Source: Nocardioides sp.
Lineage (GTDB): Bacteria > Actinomycetota > Actinomycetes > Propionibacteriales > Nocardioidaceae
Assembly: GCA_029264225.1 (NCBI GenBank)
Contig: JARICB010000288.1
Span: forward strand, 1 to 7,647
Length of the DNA stretch: 7,647 nucleotides
Reading direction: 5' to 3'
Position 1 is the stretch's first letter. Every line of letters begins with the position of its first letter. The notes beneath the pieces are model-generated. The model did no database searches, was not told where the DNA came from, and saw only the letters and a list, made by a program, of their open reading frames with translations. This document shows positions 5,312-7,647 of this stretch, one piece after another. The translations under genes were made by a program, and so were the position numbers.

Positions 5312-6249
5312 GTCTGGGCGAACATGTCCATCATGCTGATCGCCGCGGGTCCGATCACCATCAGGAATAGACACGGCAGGATGAAGAGCACCAGCGGGAT
5401 CATGATCCGCACCGGCACCTGTTGGGCCTTCTCCTCGGCGCGTTGGCGTCGCTTGGTCCGCATCTCCTTGCTCTGCACCCGCAGCACCCTGCCGATCGGG
5501 ATGCCCAGGCTCTCGGCCTGCACCATCGCCAGGCAGAAGGACTTCAGATCGGCGATGGAGGAGCGCTCGGCCATGGCGCGCAGGGCATCAGAACGACCGA
5601 CCCCCAGCTGCATCTCCTGAAGCAGGCGGGAGAACTCTTGGGACAGCGGGCCGGCGGTGTTGAGTGAGACTCGGCTGACGGCGGCGTCGAAGCCCAGACC
5701 CGCCTCCACTGACACCGTCAGCAGGTCGATAGCGTCGGGAAGTGCGTTGCGCATCAGCTTCGAGCGCTTCTCCCCAGCGTTGTAGAGCAGGATGTTGGGT
5801 AGCAGGTAGCCGAGGCTACCGAGCAGTCCGGTGAGAATGACGACTCGCAGGAACGGTAGGCCCAGGGCAGCCAGGTAGAAGAAGCTGATCAACCCGAGGG
5901 TGAACAGGCCCAACACCTTGAGCCCGATGAGTCGGCTCGTGCTCCACCCGGACGGGTTGCCGGCGACGTTCAAGCGGTACTGCAGTTTGGTGGCTGTGTC
6001 TGCGCGCACCATCTTGCGGCCGAGGTCGACGAAGCGATCACCCAGGGGAGCCAGCACACGCTCGGCGAACGGTCGCTCGAGTTCCTCCTGCTTCATCGAC
6101 TCCGGAGCGGCGTCCAGTGCCTGGATCGCGCCCAACGAACGGGCCAGACCGCGCCGCTCCACGGTGATCACACCGATCACGCTCATCGCCAAGGCCAGCG
6201 CCGAGAAGAGCAGGACGCCACCGAGAAGCAGCATCACGGATGGTGACAT
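5308..6249 (-). CDS. tadC: TadC-like inner-membrane platform protein (type II secretion F domain)
   Basis: The 313-residue polytopic membrane protein has hydrophobic segments at about residues 4-29, 109-128, 133-156 and 280-305. The cytoplasmic T2SSF domain lies between the third and last of these. The core motif LPDAIDLLTVSVEAGLGFDAA (about 170-190) followed by EMQLGVGRSDALRAMAERS and the QAESLGIPIGRVLRVQS segment is typical of TadC/GspF-like proteins. With TadB it would form the inner-membrane base on which the TadA ATPase acts to assemble the Flp pilus. The ATG at 6249 has GGAGGTG (6257-6263) 7 bases upstream, inside the end of tadB, and the gap to tadB is 4 bases. The stop overlaps the kinase start (ATGA). 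Length and motifs are normal for the family and nothing is missing. Confidence 0.93.
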   Translation of the reverse strand: MSPSVMLLLGGVLLFSALALAMSVIGVITVERRGLARSLGAIQALDAAPESMKQEELERPFAERVLAPLGDRFVDLGRKMVRADTATKLQYRLNVAGNPSGWSTSRLIGLKVLGLFTLGLISFFYLAALGLPFLRVVILTGLLGSLGYLLPNILLYNAGEKRSKLMRNALPDAIDLLTVSVEAGLGFDAAVSRVSLNTAGPLSQEFSRLLQEMQLGVGRSDALRAMAERSSIADLKSFCLAMVQAESLGIPIGRVLRVQSKEMRTKRRQRAEEKAQQVPVRIMIPLVLFILPCLFLMVIGPAAISMMDMFAQT

Positions 6250-6253
6250 CTGC

Positions 6254-7647
6254 TTACACCTCCACCTTCGCGAGTTTGGACATGAACCAGCCGCCCATGA
6301 CGAGCAGCACCGTGGCGATCAGCAGGAACACCCAGCCCAGGAACGTCGTCCAGAGCACCTCGACATATGCCCGGTTGGCGATGTACATGTACACCAACAG
6401 GAAGGGGGGCAGGGCAGTCAGGATGTAGCCGGAGAGTCGACCCTCGGCGCTGAGCGCCTTGACCTGACGACGTAGATATTCCCGCTCCCGTAGCGTGTCT
6501 GCCACGGTGTGCAGGATCTCGGCCAGGTTGCCGCCGACCTCGCGCTGGATCCGGATGGCCATGACTACCCAGCCGAAGTCATCACTCTCCATGCGTTCAC
6601 CGACTCCCTCGAGTGCATCGGTGATGTCGACACCGAGTCGCTGTTCGACGAGCGCGCGACGCAGTTCGCCTGCCATCGGTTCGTTGCCCTCGCGGACGAC
6701 GGTGTCGACGGCCTGCGGCATGGAGAGACCGGCCTGGAGACCACCGGCCATGAGTCCCAAGGTCTCGGCCAGTTGGGAGTTGAAGGCGTTCAGGCGCCGC
6801 CCGTGCTTCCAGCGCAGGTACAGCCATGGAAGAACGATGCCCAGGATCAGGCCGAGCACGGTCATTGCTCCGCCGAGCAGGACGAAGAAGGCCCCGGCAG
6901 TGCCTATGGCGATGGCGACGTGCATAAGCACCCACTCGGCAGCCGTCAACGCTGACCCGGCACCCGCAAGTCGCTGGGAGATCCGCGACTCCAGATCGGC
7001 GCTCACCAGACGGTCGGTGAAGGCCACGGCCGAGTCCTTGACGCCGGCCGAACTGGCCAGCCGTTTTCCGGTCGGAGCCTTGTCGTCGGTGCCCGCGAAG
7101 TAGTCACCGAGGCGCTTGTCAACGGCTGACTTGCGGCCGGTCCCACCGGAGATGGCAGCCCATGCCAGGGCCGCGAGGCTCAGGAACAGGGCGACAGCAC
7201 CGGCCAGCATGAGCGGGGTGCCGATCAGTGGCTTCTCGACCACCACGACAGCAGGGCCAGTGTCGGGAGAGGTCGCAGCCCGCTCCAGGCTGACGAACGC
7301 CGAGTCGGAGTAGGTCGTCCCCACGCCCGCAACCGTGACCGTGATGTCGGCCTCTTGGCTCACTCCCGCGGGGGGTTCGAAGCTGACCAGCAACTGCTGG
7401 GAGAGCGCGGTGGCCTGGTCCGCGAAGACTTGGCCCAGCACGTCGGGATCGGCCGGAATGACCTGACCGTTCGTCTCGGTTGCCAGCGTTGCCAAGGCGC
7501 CAGCCTTCGCGGCTGAACCGATGGAGACGACGTCGATCACGACCTCGGCGTCTGCGGCCGTCTTGGCCACCGTCTCGAGGGTCGCAGTGCTGCCGGTGTC
7601 TGCGCCATCGGAGAGGAGAAGGAGCGACCTCGAGCCATCCGTGCCGG
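6254..7647 (-). CDS. tadB: VWA domain-TadB fusion, Tad pilus platform protein (5' end outside window)
   Basis: The frame is open to the window edge, giving 463 visible residues. Visible residues 1-85 are the second half of a von Willebrand A domain: SLLLLSDGADTGS, then VIDVVSIGS and an ETNGQVIPADPDVLGQVF segment. The DxSxS metal-site motif would lie upstream. A beta-rich stretch (about 85-125) leads to a hydrophobic segment at about 143-165. A TadB region follows: a cytoplasmic linker, paired membrane segments (about 237-278), the T2SSF motif LAETLGLMAGGLQAGLSMPQA, then IQREVGGNLAEILHTVADTLRER, and two terminal membrane segments (about 405-455). The TadB part has normal length, so the VWA part is an addition, probably outside the membrane and preceded by a signal peptide beyond the edge. 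A GTG at 7570 is not the start, since VWA sequence continues upstream of it. It precedes tadC by 4 bases and would form the assembly platform with TadC. The TadB assignment is secure; the role of the VWA part is inferred. Confidence 0.9.
   Translation of the reverse strand, partial: GTDGSRSLLLLSDGADTGSTATLETVAKTAADAEVVIDVVSIGSAAKAGALATLATETNGQVIPADPDVLGQVFADQATALSQQLLVSFEPPAGVSQEADITVTVAGVGTTYSDSAFVSLERAATSPDTGPAVVVVEKPLIGTPLMLAGAVALFLSLAALAWAAISGGTGRKSAVDKRLGDYFAGTDDKAPTGKRLASSAGVKDSAVAFTDRLVSADLESRISQRLAGAGSALTAAEWVLMHVAIAIGTAGAFFVLLGGAMTVLGLILGIVLPWLYLRWKHGRRLNAFNSQLAETLGLMAGGLQAGLSMPQAVDTVVREGNEPMAGELRRALVEQRLGVDITDALEGVGERMESDDFGWVVMAIRIQREVGGNLAEILHTVADTLREREYLRRQVKALSAEGRLSGYILTALPPFLLVYMYIANRAYVEVLWTTFLGWVFLLIATVLLVMGGWFMSKLAKVEV
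6257..6263 (-). promoter_or_regulatory. Ribosome binding site of tadC
   Basis: GGAGGTG on the minus strand, 7 bases before ATG 6249 and within the last codons of tadB. It is a near-consensus Shine-Dalgarno sequence and the strongest in the window. Confidence 0.75.

Noticed and set aside
4835..5620. Plus-strand open frame across the kinase/tadC junction
   Set aside because: Its composition (Arg, Gly, Gln, Glu repeats) is typical of antisense translation, and it crosses two well-supported genes.
7568..7570. GTG as the start of the TadB protein
   Set aside because: The same frame continues to the window edge with VWA sequence (SLLLLSDGADT) just upstream, so this is an internal valine codon.
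1..7647. CRISPR array, tRNA/rRNA, insertion sequence, prophage or attachment site
   Set aside because: No spaced direct repeats, tRNA-like cloverleaf, transposase or integrase sequence, or terminal inverted repeats were seen. Codon use is even along the window.

Overview
The window looks like chromosomal DNA of a high-GC actinobacterium. Codon third positions are dominated by G and C, GTG starts are common, genes are tightly packed with 4-base overlaps, and the minus-strand genes are the actinobacterial form of the Flp/Tad pilus locus. A relative of Nocardioidaceae/Propionibacteriales is my impression from the arrangement and protein style. It is an inference, because the window holds no taxonomic marker.

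Left part, plus strand (1-2538): the last codons of an unidentified gene run into two translationally coupled zinc metallopeptidase genes. The first encodes a membrane-anchored exported protein with an HExxH...E gluzincin site. The second encodes a multi-pass Ste24-type M48 protease and starts at a GTG whose bases overlap the previous stop (GTGA).

Right part, minus strand (7647 down to 2510): a Tad pilus operon segment, read from right to left. It contains a TadB-like inner-membrane platform protein fused to an N-terminal von Willebrand A (VWA) domain (its 5' end lies outside the window), a TadC-like platform protein, a membrane histidine kinase, a NarL/LuxR-type response regulator, a 190-base leader region, a canonical Flp pilin of 57 residues, a strong hairpin, and a second, divergent 51-residue Flp-type pilin. 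The TadB-TadC-kinase-regulator run is nearly gapless: 4 bases between TadB and TadC, an ATGA overlap between TadC and the kinase, and a 29-base overlap between kinase and regulator. The last pilin is convergent with the M48 gene and their 3' ends overlap by 29 bases.

How it fits together: TadB and TadC would form the inner-membrane assembly platform, powered by a TadA/CpaF ATPase that probably lies beyond the right edge. The two Flp-type prepilins would be the pilus subunits, processed by a prepilin peptidase not seen here. The two-component pair sits between platform and pilin genes and is the obvious candidate to control them. A perfect 7-4-7 inverted repeat (CTAGTCC-ATTA-GGACTAG) upstream of the first pilin is the best candidate operator. 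The points most worth a second look are the VWA-TadB fusion, the embedded two-component switch with this inverted repeat, and the divergent second pilin separated by a hairpin. No RNA gene, CRISPR array, insertion sequence or phage element was seen.
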